From NCBI RefSeq assembly GCF_028021195.1, contig NZ_CP115668.1, positions 310,001 through 374,000 on the forward strand: a DNA stretch of 64,000 nucleotides. Direction: 5' to 3'. This document shows, one piece after another, positions 9,747 through 20,965 of the stretch (position 1 is the first letter of the stretch; each line of letters begins with the position of its first letter). The position numbers and the translations under genes were made by a program. The notes under the pieces were generated by a model, which saw only the letters and a list, made by a program, of their open reading frames with translations, did not search any database and had not been told where the DNA came from. Source of the DNA: Cutibacterium equinum. GTDB taxonomy: Bacteria > Actinomycetota > Actinomycetes > Propionibacteriales > Propionibacteriaceae.

Positions 9747-11905
9747 CCGCCAATCCTTACGCAGCCCCCACGGATCCACTGGCTCCCTATGATGCGCTGC
9801 TCATAGCGTCTTTCGGTGGGCCGCGTGGGCCGGAGGAGGTCATGCCCTTCTTGAGGAGAGTGTCCAACGGTCGCATTCCAGACGAGCGGTTGGCTGAGGT
9901 TGCTCACCACTACGACCAGTTCGGCGGAACGAGTCCCATCAACGCGGCGACGGACACCTTCGTCAATGCCTTGCGCAATGAGCTTGGCCAGCACGGAGTC
10001 CGAGTCCCGATCTTGTTGGGCAACCGCAACGGTACGCCCTTCCTCGATGATGTCCTGCCTGAGATGCACCAGCACGGCGTGCGTCGAGTGCTCGCCGTCG
10101 TCACCTCCGCATACGCTTCCTACTCGGGTTGTCGTCAGTACCGTGAGGAGATTGCTGCCTCCCTCGACAAGGCCGGCATCACCGACATGCAGGTTGACAA
10201 GGTGCCTCCCTTCAACGAGGCCCCAGGGTTTGTTCGCGCCAACGCAGAAGCCCTCATGCAGTCGTTCATGCGTATCCCGCCGACTCCACTCGAGGCCACC
10301 CGAGTCGTTTTCGTCACCCACTCCATCCCCACTCCCATGCAGGATGCCTCTGGGGCCGGGCAGCCGGGGACCGATTACATCTCCCAGCACAAGGCGGTCT
10401 GCGAGAAGATTGCTGACCAGGTGCGTCGTGCTTTCGGCAACATGCCGCAGTGGGACCTGGCCTTCTGCTCACGGTCGGGACGCCCGAGCGATCCCTGGCT
10501 GGAACCTGACATCAACGACCACCTGCGCGCTCTCCCGGAGCAGGGAGTCAAGGCTGTCGTGGTGGCGCCGATCGGTTTCATCGCTGATCACATGGAGGTC
10601 GTCAATGACCTCGATCATGAAGCCGCTGAGACGGCGGCTGGTCTCGGGCTCGCCTTCGCCCGGGCTGCTACCGCTGGCACCCATCCGGCCTTCATAGCCG
10701 ACCTGGCGGGCTTGATCATGGCCCAGGCTGCAGCTGCTCGAGGAGAGGGCGAGAATCTGACCTCGTGGCCCACCCCCTGTGCCCCGGGGTGCTGCCGACG
10801 CTGCCCGGACGCCAAGGACATTCCGGCTGTTTCCGGCAGTGACGTTGCCGAGCCTGACGAGACGCCGACCTCCGAGCCGGCGGTCGCAGCCGTGGCGTCG
10901 ACTGGTACGGCGAGCGCAGTGGACGCCGTGTACGCAGAACCTGAGGTCTCCTCGGATCCTGAATCCGCCACGGTCGATGAACCTGATGCCGCCGCTGAGG
11001 CTGTCGAGCCGGAGCCGGAATCGTCGTCGCACGGTCTGCTGGCTGGGGGGACTCCCGAGGTTGTCGAGCCGGAGCCGGAATCGTCGTCCCACGGCCTGCT
11101 GGCTGAGGAGACCCCCGTGGCTGAGCATGTCAGCACCGACTCGGTGATCGAGGGACCTCGCGACGACGAGGCTCCCGCCGGTTCCTACACCGCGCCGACT
11201 GATGCGCGTGACCACGCCGTTGTCCCGGAGGAGGTCAACGCCTCCAGCAAGTGGGCGATGTACTCGGTGTTCCGTATTGCGACCCCGCTTCCCGCCGACG
11301 ACACGGCGCGCCATCAGCTCATCGAAGGTTCCGTTGAGTGGGTGGAACAGTCCGGGGTCCAGACTCGTGGCTGGTACGACCTGTCGGGTCTGCGTGCCGA
11401 CGCCGACCTGCTGGTGTGGTGGCTGAGCGACGATCCGACGGCTCTGCAGGACGCCTACCACCGGTTCCGCGGGTCCGGCATGGGCCGCTACCTCGATCCG
11501 GTGTGGTCCAACGTGGGAGTGCACCGCCCGGCAGAGTTCAACAAGTCCCACCTGCCCTCCTGCTTCGCCGGAGTCGCTCCGCGGCGCTGGGCTGCCTTCT
11601 ACCCCTTCATCCGCTCCAAGGAGTGGTACCTGCTCCCGGCCGCCGACCGTTCCCGCATGCTTCGCGAACACGGCATGGTCGGTGCCGCCAGCTCCGATGT
11701 CAAGGCGTCCACCCTGGCTGCCTTCGCCCTGGGCGACTACGAGTGGATTCTCACGTTGGAAGGTGACGACCTCGCCCGCGTCGTCGACGTCATGAAGGAC
11801 CTGCGCTATGTCGAGGCTCGTCGTCACGTTGACGTCGACACCCCCTTCTTCACCGGCGAACGCGTCTCCCCGGAGGCTTGGGCTGACCGTCAGATGAGAG
11901 CCTGA
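9743..11905 (+). CDS. hemHQ: Fusion of coproporphyrin ferrochelatase (HemH/CpfC) and coproheme decarboxylase (HemQ/ChdC)
   Basis: Residues about 15-355 are ferrochelatase: [15 protein letters not shown], metal-site His193 in VTHSIPTPM and Glu285 in HMEVVNDLD. Cys130 plus Cys346, Cys350, Cys351 and Cys354 are candidates for the [2Fe-2S] ligands known in actinobacterial ferrochelatases. Residues about 356-500 form an acidic Ala/Pro/Glu/Ser linker with a tandem duplication. Residues about 500-720 are Hem[13 protein letters not shown], Tyr620 in [13 protein letters not shown] and likely heme-ligand His643 in REHGMVG. The fusion inserts iron into coproporphyrin and then decarboxylates it to heme, completing the pathway. 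This fusion is known from Cutibacterium. Confidence 0.95.
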   Translation: MTANPYAAPTDPLAPYDALLIASFGGPRGPEEVMPFLRRVSNGRIPDERLAEVAHHYDQFGGTSPINAATDTFVNALRNELGQHGVRVPILLGNRNGTPFLDDVLPEMHQHGVRRVLAVVTSAYASYSGCRQYREEIAASLDKAGITDMQVDKVPPFNEAPGFVRANAEALMQSFMRIPPTPLEATRVVFVTHSIPTPMQDASGAGQPGTDYISQHKAVCEKIADQVRRAFGNMPQWDLAFCSRSGRPSDPWLEPDINDHLRALPEQGVKAVVVAPIGFIADHMEVVNDLDHEAAETAAGLGLAFARAATAGTHPAFIADLAGLIMAQAAAARGEGENLTSWPTPCAPGCCRRCPDAKDIPAVSGSDVAEPDETPTSEPAVAAVASTGTASAVDAVYAEPEVSSDPESATVDEPDAAAEAVEPEPESSSHGLLAGGTPEVVEPEPESSSHGLLAEETPVAEHVSTDSVIEGPRDDEAPAGSYTAPTDARDHAVVPEEVNASSKWAMYSVFRIATPLPADDTARHQLIEGSVEWVEQSGVQTRGWYDLSGLRADADLLVWWLSDDPTALQDAYHRFRGSGMGRYLDPVWSNVGVHRPAEFNKSHLPSCFAGVAPRRWAAFYPFIRSKEWYLLPAADRSRMLREHGMVGAASSDVKASTLAAFALGDYEWILTLEGDDLARVVDVMKDLRYVEARRHVDVDTPFFTGERVSPEAWADRQMRA
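11001..11110 (+). repeat. 60-bp tandem duplication in the HemH-HemQ linker
   Basis: Near-identical DNA occurs at 11001-11050 and again at 11061-11110, exactly 60 bases apart. It encodes [14 protein letters not shown] twice (residues 421-434 and 441-454) with slightly different spacers. The copies differ at only a few bases, so the duplication is fairly recent or kept homogeneous. It lies wholly in the disordered linker, and in-frame copy-number change would alter only linker length. Confidence 0.9.
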
Positions 11906-11907
11906 TC

Positions 11908-12618
11908 GTGGCCTTGCGTGGCCTCACCAACCCGGTGGGACCGGAATCGCCACGGACCTACTGGGTACGGCGTCTGGTCCTGCTCATCGCCCTGGTGGCC
12001 GTCATCGCCCTGATGGTTGCCGGTATTTCCAGGCTCATGTCCGGCCCGAAGAAGTCGGCGACGCCCGCAGTGCCGTCCTTGACCCCGAACCCGTCATGGA
12101 CTGACACTGCCTGGGGTCCGGGGACTGCGACTCCCTCGGGTTCGGCTGGCCCCAGTACGTCCGCTTCCCCCGGGAAATCTCGCCGGGCATCGGCCGCATC
12201 AGCTTCGACGTCTCGATCCGCGTCGCGTGTTGGCGAACTGTGTGAAGGGTCCCAGCTTGTGGTGAAGGTCACGGGAGATACCAAGAAACCCAAGGTGGGT
12301 GACACCGAGACGTTCACCGTGGAGGTGAAGAGTTCTGCTGACTGCCGCTGGGACACCCAGAAGGTGAAGCAGGCCCTCACCGTCACCTCAGGAACGGACC
12401 GTATCTGGTCGACCGAGGACTGTGGCTCATGGGGGCCGAAGGGTGTCCATGAGATCAAGTCCAAGGAACCGTGGACCTACGAGGTTTCCTGGCCCACCAA
12501 ACGGTCCACCGGTAAGTGCAAGCTGTCGAAGGACGACCTGGGCAGTGGCTACTACATCGCCACCGTCGGCATTGACGGCGGTTCCAGCGATCGATTCATC
12601 ATGCAGATGAGCGACTGA
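11908..12618 (+). CDS. Membrane-anchored secreted-domain protein of unknown function
   Basis: The 236-residue protein has a short cytoplasmic N-terminus and one membrane segment at about residues 22-44 (VRRLVLLIALVAVIALMVAG). A Ser/Thr/Pro/Ala-rich stalk runs to about residue 105. An extracytoplasmic beta-rich domain follows with four cysteines (in ELCEGSQL, SADCRWDT, EDCGSWG and GKCKLS) that could form two disulfides. It begins at GTG three bases after the hemHQ stop, so it is the third gene of the hemA operon. I do not recognise the domain, and a role in heme handling would be a guess from position only. Confidence 0.75.
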   Translation: MALRGLTNPVGPESPRTYWVRRLVLLIALVAVIALMVAGISRLMSGPKKSATPAVPSLTPNPSWTDTAWGPGTATPSGSAGPSTSASPGKSRRASAASASTSRSASRVGELCEGSQLVVKVTGDTKKPKVGDTETFTVEVKSSADCRWDTQKVKQALTVTSGTDRIWSTEDCGSWGPKGVHEIKSKEPWTYEVSWPTKRSTGKCKLSKDDLGSGYYIATVGIDGGSSDRFIMQMSD

Positions 12619-12658
12619 TTCGCCAGGGTTCCGGCCCCTCCTGCTCGGTGACACGGGT

Positions 12659-12690
12659 GGGTTCGGGCTGCCAGTGTGGGGCCGAATCCC
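12659..12690. terminator. Possible terminator between the membrane protein and disA
   Basis: GGGTTCGG at 12659-12666 can pair with CCGAATCCC at 12682-12690 with one bulged base and a loop of about 15 bases. It lies between two convergent genes that end at 12618 and 12704. There is no clear T-tract on either side, so it is a weak candidate. Confidence 0.35.
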
Positions 12691-12703
12691 TTGTCAACCC
12701 CGG

Positions 12704-13807
12704 TCAGCGCAAATGATGGGTGCGCTGGTCGTTCTCGAAGACTGATTCCAGACTCTGCCGGATCTCGCGGGCCCGCCTCAGCCCCACTCCCTTGATGTTG
12801 CCAAGTTCTGACGTGGAGGCCGACACCAGGGTCTGTAGGTTCGAGAAGTGATCGACGACCGCTTGAATCGTTCGGGATGACAGATCAGTGGTCGATGCCA
12901 GTTGTCGGTGGCCGCGCGCCTGCATGGCAGCATCGAGAGGATGCTGGGCGGGGTCGAGATCGAGCGCCTGCGCCACCTTGGCGACGTCGAGAAGGTCCTC
13001 CCAGGAGAGTTTTTGCAGACCGGACAGGGAGAACCCGCCGGGGGCGACGGAGTCTGGTCGGTAATCCTCGGTCAGCAGACGCCCCAGGTCCTCCACGCCG
13101 AGGCACAACTCGTTTCGCTGCAACTGGACCAGGCGGCCCTCGACGCCGAGCGCGGAGACATAGCTGAGGACCTCGGCGTCGATCCGACGCCACATCTCGA
13201 CGCGTTGGGCCACGGCTGCCACGTCACGGACCTGGACTTGGTCGCGGACCTCCAACAAGGTGAGGTTTTCAGCTTCCTCGACCAGACGGGTGCGGTAGCT
13301 CGACAGGGTCGCCAGCGCTTGGTTGGCGCGAGCCAGCAGTTGCTCGGGCCTCTCAATGGCGTAACGACGGCCATCGAGGAACAACGACATCACCGACATC
13401 GACGCCGAGACGACGACCACCGGTGCACCGGTCTGTTGGGAGATACGGTCGGCGGTGCGGTGGCGGGTGCCGGTCTCCATCGTCGGCAGGCTGCCATCCG
13501 GGACGAAGTGGACCGCAGCGGCCGTGATGCGCTCGTGGTCACTCGAGACGACCAGCCCGCCATCCATCTTCGACAGCTCGCGAAGCGCCTGCGGAGTGAG
13601 GCGGACGTCGAGCTTGAAACCGCCGGAAGACACCGCGTCAATCTCCGGGCCGTTACCGAGGACGATGAGACCGCCGGTACGTCCGTTGATGATCCGGTCG
13701 AGTCCCTCCCGAATGGGTGTGCCAGGGGCAAGCAGGGCCATCAAGTGACGGACCCGTGCGGCCTCCATCTCCCGGTCGTTCTCGGGGGTCGGCTGGTCGT
13801 CGGTCAT
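12704..13807 (-). CDS. disA: Diadenylate cyclase DisA (DNA integrity scanning protein)
   Basis: DisA makes cyclic di-AMP and scans DNA. The cyclase domain (about residues 20-150) has the RHR motif at 115-117 in TGTRHRTAD. The usual DGA motif reads DGG at 82-84 in MDGGLVV. A helical spine follows, then the C-terminal helix-hairpin-helix NIKGVGLRRAREIRQ. Length (367) is normal. It lies just downstream of radA on the same strand, a pairing seen widely in actinobacteria and consistent with joint work on recombination intermediates. A TAGAGT box six bases before the ATG suggests its own leaderless transcript. Confidence 0.93.
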   Translation of the reverse strand: MTDDQPTPENDREMEAARVRHLMALLAPGTPIREGLDRIINGRTGGLIVLGNGPEIDAVSSGGFKLDVRLTPQALRELSKMDGGLVVSSDHERITAAAVHFVPDGSLPTMETGTRHRTADRISQQTGAPVVVVSASMSVMSLFLDGRRYAIERPEQLLARANQALATLSSYRTRLVEEAENLTLLEVRDQVQVRDVAAVAQRVEMWRRIDAEVLSYVSALGVEGRLVQLQRNELCLGVEDLGRLLTEDYRPDSVAPGGFSLSGLQKLSWEDLLDVAKVAQALDLDPAQHPLDAAMQARGHRQLASTTDLSSRTIQAVVDHFSNLQTLVSASTSELGNIKGVGLRRAREIRQSLESVFENDQRTHHLR

Positions 13808-13813
13808 GAGACG

Positions 13814-13819
13814 ACTCTA
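13814..13819 (-). promoter_or_regulatory. -10 box for a leaderless disA transcript
   Basis: On the minus strand TAGAGT is followed by six bases and then the disA ATG. There is no ribosome site in the six bases. The transcript would start at or next to the A of the start codon. It lies in the 49-base gap after radA. Confidence 0.5.
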
Positions 13820-13856
13820 GTTCTACCCACCAAAGTTCTCACCTTGGATTTCCTCG

Positions 13857-15257
13857 TCATGACTGGCCTGCCTTGCGCTGCCGACGCAGGTTGAGCACCG
13901 ACAAGGCCTCGGACACGCTGCCGACCTCGATGACATGGAGACCGTGCATGGTCGGGATCTTGGTGTGTGCCTCACGGGAATTGCGTGGCACGACGGCGAG
14001 GTCGAAGCCCAGACGGGCTGCTTCCCCCACCCGTCTTTCCAAGCCGGGGACTCGTCGCAAGTCACCGGCGAGTCCCACCTCACCCAAGGCCACGACTCGC
14101 GTCGGGAAGTTGGTGTCCAGAACAGCCGAGGCCACCGCCACCGCGATCGCCAGATCGGCTGACGGGTCCGACACCCTCGCCCCACCCACTGTCGAGACGT
14201 ACACGTCTCGGTTGCTCAGGGGCAGGCCTGCCTTGCGTTCCAGAACGGCCAGAATCATGGCGACCCTGCCGCCCTCAACCCCGTGGGTGGTGCGGCGCGG
14301 GTACTTCTCGGAGGACGATGGGGCCACCAGCGCCTGCACTTCCGAGAGCAGGGGACGACGGCCCTCCATCGTCACCGTCACACAGGTGCCCGGCTGAGGG
14401 TCGGCATTGTCCGAGGTGAACAGCCCCGACGGATCGGGCACCTCCATGATCCCGCTGTCGGTCATCTCGAAGCAGCCCACCTCGTCGGCTGGACCGTAAC
14501 GGTTCTTGGTGGCCCGGACCATGCGGAACCCGGAGTGACGGTCGCCCTCGAAGTTGAGGACCACATCGACCAGGTGCTCCATGGTGCGCGGACCGGCGAT
14601 CGACCCCTCCTTGGTGACGTGACCGACGATGATGACGGCCATGCCACGCCGTTTGGCCACCCGTACCAACGCCCCGGTGACCTCCCTCACCTGGGAGACG
14701 CCACCGGGGGAGCCATCAGCCTGACTCGTCCCCACCGTCTGAACCGAGTCCAACACCATGAGAGAGGGCTCTGTCTGCTCGATGTGCCCCAGAACCGTCC
14801 CCAGATCGGTCTCGGAGGCCAGATAGAGCTCATCGGCCAGGCAGTTCGTACGGCCAGCGCGCAGCCTCACTTGGGCCGCCGACTCCTCGCCCGTGACGTA
14901 GAGGGTGCGTCGCCCCGCCTGGGCCCATTTGGCAGCAACGTCGAGAAGCAGGGTCGATTTTCCGACCCCCGGTTCACCGGCGAGCAGGATGACAGCCCCA
15001 GGAACCAGGCCACCGCCGAGCACTCGGTCCAACTCACTGATCCCGGTGAGATGACGATTGGCGGCCTGCTCGCTCACCTCGCCGATGGGCACGGCCTTGG
15101 ACGTGGGCGTCGACGAGACAATGTCAGTGAGCTTCGGTGCTCCCTTCTCGATCACCGAACCCCAGGTCTGACACTCCCCGCAGCGACCGACCCATTTGGT
15201 CGTCGTCCAACCGCACTCGGTGCACACCCACGTCGGAGTCTGCGTCTTCTTCGCCAT
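13857..15257 (-). CDS. radA: DNA repair protein RadA
   Basis: RadA is a RecA-like ATPase and helicase that processes recombination branch structures. The N-terminal zinc finger has Cys12, Cys15, Cys26 and Cys29 (CTECGW and RCGECQTW). Walker A is GEPGVGKST. The RadA-specific KNRFG motif appears as KNRYG in RATKNRYGPADE. The C-terminal Lon-like domain includes DLAIAVAVASAVL. At 466 residues it is full length. It begins at ATG and is followed after 49 bases by disA. Confidence 0.95.
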   Translation of the reverse strand: MAKKTQTPTWVCTECGWTTTKWVGRCGECQTWGSVIEKGAPKLTDIVSSTPTSKAVPIGEVSEQAANRHLTGISELDRVLGGGLVPGAVILLAGEPGVGKSTLLLDVAAKWAQAGRRTLYVTGEESAAQVRLRAGRTNCLADELYLASETDLGTVLGHIEQTEPSLMVLDSVQTVGTSQADGSPGGVSQVREVTGALVRVAKRRGMAVIIVGHVTKEGSIAGPRTMEHLVDVVLNFEGDRHSGFRMVRATKNRYGPADEVGCFEMTDSGIMEVPDPSGLFTSDNADPQPGTCVTVTMEGRRPLLSEVQALVAPSSSEKYPRRTTHGVEGGRVAMILAVLERKAGLPLSNRDVYVSTVGGARVSDPSADLAIAVAVASAVLDTNFPTRVVALGEVGLAGDLRRVPGLERRVGEAARLGFDLAVVPRNSREAHTKIPTMHGLHVIEVGSVSEALSVLNLRRQRKAGQS

Positions 15258-15355
15258 GGCTCATACCCTGCCAGCGCGAGCCGACAGGTTCGACGGCGGT
15301 GGTGTTCCGGTGTTGTTCTCCTCGGGGGTCGGGAGGTCCGTCAATGACCGCGACG

Positions 15356-15994
15356 TCAGATGCGAACTCGTCCGCGAGATGGGGTGTCGAAGGTCACGGC
15401 GTCAATGCCGGGGTGTCCATTCGGGCTGGTGAACTCGAAGGTGATCCCCTCGACCTCGTCGGGAATGGTCTCTCCCAGCCAATCCTCGACGCGCTGACGC
15501 GAACCGGACACCTCGACCGAGGCCAGGGTGACATTGCCGCACAAGCTGGAGGGAAGCAGTTCGGCCGGGGAGGTCCACTTGATGAAGAAAGGAAGCTGCG
15601 GGTCGGCCATCAGTCCCTTGATGCCGATCTGGCGCCACTCGAGATGACGGCCGTCGGGGAAGGTGCGCTTACCCGGCACCGACTCACGCTCGAGACGCTT
15701 CTCATAAGGGGCGAGGTCGTCGACGGAGACGGCCCACCCCATCCATCCGCCGCCCTGTTCCTGTCGGGCGCGCACGGCCTGGCCAAAGACGGCCTTCTCC
15801 GCTGCGGGATGGTCAAGCACCTCCACAACCTCGATGTAACGCGGCCCGGCCAGCGGCAGAATGCGGTTGCGGGTGCCGAAGCTCGGATGGATTCCGCCGT
15901 TGATGAACGAGGTCCCCAGGATGTCTCCGAGGCGAGCGGCATCCTCATCGAGACCAGCAGGGCCAGCGGCGAACATGAGATGGTCGACATGCAT
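15356..15994 (-). CDS. VOC-family (glyoxalase-like) protein
   Basis: The 212-residue protein begins MHVDHLMFAAG and has the two paired beta-alpha-beta modules of the vicinal oxygen chelate family, close to the Glyoxalase_3 type (RYIEVVEVLD, then LEWRQIGIKGLM). The substrate cannot be told. The frame continues far upstream to 16786, but that part opposes the next gene and looks like a shadow. The ATG at 15994 has GGAGGGG eleven bases ahead. It is divergent from the sugar-isomerase gene. Confidence 0.8.
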   Translation of the reverse strand: MHVDHLMFAAGPAGLDEDAARLGDILGTSFINGGIHPSFGTRNRILPLAGPRYIEVVEVLDHPAAEKAVFGQAVRARQEQGGGWMGWAVSVDDLAPYEKRLERESVPGKRTFPDGRHLEWRQIGIKGLMADPQLPFFIKWTSPAELLPSSLCGNVTLASVEVSGSRQRVEDWLGETIPDEVEGITFEFTSPNGHPGIDAVTFDTPSRGRVRI

Positions 15995-16156
15995 GGCAGT
16001 ATTGTCCCCTCCGTCCTTCCAATGATGAAATCCGCCCCCCAGTTGGCGGCCTTGAAGGGGGTCAGAGAACGTCGTCGGGCGGATGCCGAAGAGGTGAGTG
16101 AGCACGCACTCGGTGTGCGTTCCCAGGCTCGTCGCACACCGTCGACCTCGACAAGG

Positions 16157-16162
16157 TAGGTT
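16157..16162 (+). promoter_or_regulatory. -10 box for a leaderless sugar-isomerase transcript
   Basis: TAGGTT is followed by six bases and then the GTG at 16169, which lacks a ribosome site. This fits the leaderless pattern found at several genes in this window. The -35 region is not obvious. Confidence 0.5.
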
Positions 16163-16168
16163 GAGTAT

Positions 16169-17059
16169 GTGCCTGACAGTGTCGGACCTGACGATCCCTT
16201 GACCCCGGCTGCTTCCAGTGTTCCTCGCGTGACGTTGTCGACGACCTCGGTCTACCCCGAGTCGACCGCCGACGCCTTCGCCCGTGCCAAAGCCATCGGT
16301 TATGACGGTGTGGAACTCATGGTCGGGATCGACCCGGCTGCCGCTGATGTCGACCGGATCGTCGACCTCTCGGAAGAACATGACGTCAAGGTCTGGTCGA
16401 TCCATGCGCCGTGCCTCCTCGTCACCCCGAATGTGTGGGGTAGCGACTCCTGGGGCAAGTTGGACAAGGCTGCCGAAGCCGCCGGACGACTTGGCTCCCA
16501 ACTCGTCGTCGTCCACCCGCCCTTCCGTTGGCAGCGTGATTACGCCAGCCGGTTCGAGGAGGGCATTGCCGAGCTCAACGAGAAGTACGCCCCACTGGTC
16601 TTCGCCGTGGAGAACATGTACCCCTGGCGTACCCCTGCCGGACGTTTTGCCGCATACCTGCCGGGGTTCGACCCCACCCAGTTCAGCTACGACCACCTCG
16701 TGTTGGACCTGTCTCACGCCGCCACGGCGCAGATGGATTCCCGGCACCTCGTTGACCTGTGGGGGTCGAGGCTTCGCCACATCCATCTGACTGACGGATC
16801 AGGCACCTTCAGGGACGAGCATCTTCTGCCCGGCCAGGGCAATCAGCATGCCTGGGAGGTCGTCGAGAAAGCCGTCGCCAACGGATTCAACGGGGACATT
16901 GTCCTGGAGGTCAACACCCGTAAGCTCTCCGGGCGAGGGGCAGGACACGGCGCCCGGTTCGATGCGCTGTCCGAGGCCCTGATGCAGACCCGGATGACCG
17001 TTGATCGTGGCATCTTCGCGCGTCGCGACGCCCAGGTGCGGCAGGAGGCTCATTGGTGA
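16169..17059 (+). CDS. Sugar phosphate isomerase/epimerase-like TIM-barrel protein
   Basis: The 296-residue protein has the AP-endonuclease-2/xylose-isomerase-like TIM barrel, with metal-site style segments VWSIHAPCL, LVVVHPPF, VFAVENMYPW, VLDLSHAA and IRHIHLTDGSG-like RHIHLTDGSG. Such proteins isomerise or epimerise sugars or cyclitols using a divalent metal. A homologue lies upstream of proC in mycobacteria (Rv0498, from memory), and proC also follows here, about 2.9 kb on. The GTG start is preceded by a -10-like TAGGTT. Its stop overlaps the next gene start by four bases. Confidence 0.8.
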   Translation: MPDSVGPDDPLTPAASSVPRVTLSTTSVYPESTADAFARAKAIGYDGVELMVGIDPAAADVDRIVDLSEEHDVKVWSIHAPCLLVTPNVWGSDSWGKLDKAAEAAGRLGSQLVVVHPPFRWQRDYASRFEEGIAELNEKYAPLVFAVENMYPWRTPAGRFAAYLPGFDPTQFSYDHLVLDLSHAATAQMDSRHLVDLWGSRLRHIHLTDGSGTFRDEHLLPGQGNQHAWEVVEKAVANGFNGDIVLEVNTRKLSGRGAGHGARFDALSEALMQTRMTVDRGIFARRDAQVRQEAHW

Positions 17060-18015
17060 CCGAGAATCGGCACGATTTCCGTGGCGGAACCCTGCTGGCA
17101 TCTGGTCGACGTCTCGCGATGAAGCTGGCAATGGATGCCACGATCGCCGACAAGGCCTCCCAGTCCAAGCTGGCCAACGACATCGCCACCACCTATGTCG
17201 CAGGAGAGGACGCCGAAACAGCCATCGAGAAGGCTGCCGACCTGGTGTCCAAGGGGCTGGACGTCAGCCTGCATCCCCTCGACCCCGTTGCCGTCGATGT
17301 GGCCCAGGCCCGGCGAGCGATGGTCGGCTTGTGCGCAATGATCGAGAAACTCGATACCAACCCGGCCTTCAGAGGCCACAGCGAGGTCTCCATCAGCCTC
17401 GCAGCTCTGGGCCTGCGAGTCGACGACGATCTGGCCTTGGACAATGCCAGGCAGATCTGCCAGATTGCCCGCGACAACCATGTCGCCGTGACCGTGGACG
17501 ACGAGGGCCCCGACATCCACGATCGTTCCCACCGCATCGTCATGGACCTGCTCGAGGACTACGAGGACACCGGCATCGTCATCCAGGCAGCTCGTCACGA
17601 CTCCCTCACCCAGGTCAGAGAACTGGCCGTTGCGGGCAGGCGCATCAGACTGTGCAAAGGCTCCTACACCGGCCCCCGTTCGGTCACCCTGATTCGTCAT
17701 CATGACGTCGATCTGCGGATGGCGGCATGTCTGCGCGCCCTCATGACCGGCCCCTCGACGGTGATGCTGGCCAGCCATGATCCGGTCTTCATCGCCCTCG
17801 GTGAGCAGCTCATGGCGAGCTTGGACCGCCCCTTGGAATTCCAAATGCTGCAAGGAATTCGTCCCTTGGAACAACGCCGGCTGGTGGACATCGGCCACCG
17901 AGTGAGGGTGTATCTGCCCTATGGCCACGATTGGTACCGGTATTGCACTCGCCGGATTGTTGAGCGACCGAGCAATATGTGGCTGTTCGGAAGGTCACTG
18001 GTGGAGAGGCGTTAA
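17056..18015 (+). CDS. Proline dehydrogenase (monofunctional)
   Basis: This FAD enzyme oxidises proline to pyrroline-5-carboxylate. The diagnostic C-terminal segment is RVYLPYGHDWYRYCTRRIVE. KGSYTGP and MLASHDP are also typical of the PRODH barrel. It is about 319 residues long, with no aldehyde dehydrogenase domain, so the second oxidation step must be encoded elsewhere. A TTG at 17053 also opens the frame, but the GTG at 17056 has GGAGG seven bases upstream. It overlaps the isomerase gene by four bases. The biosynthetic enzyme ProC is encoded 2 kb downstream. Confidence 0.9.
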   Translation: MTENRHDFRGGTLLASGRRLAMKLAMDATIADKASQSKLANDIATTYVAGEDAETAIEKAADLVSKGLDVSLHPLDPVAVDVAQARRAMVGLCAMIEKLDTNPAFRGHSEVSISLAALGLRVDDDLALDNARQICQIARDNHVAVTVDDEGPDIHDRSHRIVMDLLEDYEDTGIVIQAARHDSLTQVRELAVAGRRIRLCKGSYTGPRSVTLIRHHDVDLRMAACLRALMTGPSTVMLASHDPVFIALGEQLMASLDRPLEFQMLQGIRPLEQRRLVDIGHRVRVYLPYGHDWYRYCTRRIVERPSNMWLFGRSLVERR

Positions 18016-18017
18016 GG

Positions 18018-20714
<2,697 letters not shown>

Positions 20715-20733
20715 CCGGTCAATGAGCCGTTTT

Positions 20734-20763
20734 TTGGCTCGATGGCGGATCACAGCGTACAGT
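20734..20763 (+). promoter_or_regulatory. Promoter for the bS22 gene
   Basis: TTGGCT at 20734-20739 and TACAGT at 20758-20763 are separated by 18 bases, about 90 bases before the bS22 GTG. The -35 hexamer lies in the right arm of a small hairpin, GAGCC at 20724 with GGCTC at 20735, which follows the proC stop. The same TTGGCT-18 spacing occurs at the carD promoter. Confidence 0.5.
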
Positions 20764-20851
20764 AACCCCTTGTCCGCCTTGTCGGTGGGCCACGAACTTC
20801 GTACCCGACCGGGTGCATCACACTTTTCAGTTCCAACGAAAGAGGTTGACC

Positions 20852-20953
20852 GTGGGATCCGTGATCAAGAAGCGTCGCAAGCGCATGGCGAAGAAGAAGC
20901 ACCGTAAGCTGCTCAAGAAGACGCGTATTCAGCGTCGTCGCGCCGGCAAGTGA
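20852..20953 (+). CDS. Small ribosomal protein bS22 (actinobacterial 33-residue basic peptide)
   Basis: The 33-residue, extremely basic peptide starts [16 protein letters not shown] and ends RIQRRRAGK. This matches the actinobacterial AURKAIP1/COX24-domain peptide found in mycobacterial 30S subunits and named bS22. The GTG has GAAAGAGG six to seven bases upstream. In mycobacteria the homologue also follows proC (Rv0500B, from memory). It has its own promoter and a leader of roughly 85 bases. It is too short for most gene finders. Confidence 0.9.
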   Translation: MGSVIKKRRKRMAKKKHRKLLKKTRIQRRRAGK

Positions 20954-20965
20954 CGCTTTGGGCGG

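Noticed and set aside
9059-11827. Minus-strand frames of over 440 codons opposite hemA and hemHQ
   Set aside because: They are complementary to genes with intact catalytic motifs and have no domain or ribosome site.
15995-16786. N-terminal extension of the VOC protein reading frame
   Set aside because: It covers the opposite strand of the sugar isomerase gene, and the VOC fold begins at the ATG at 15994, which has its own ribosome site.
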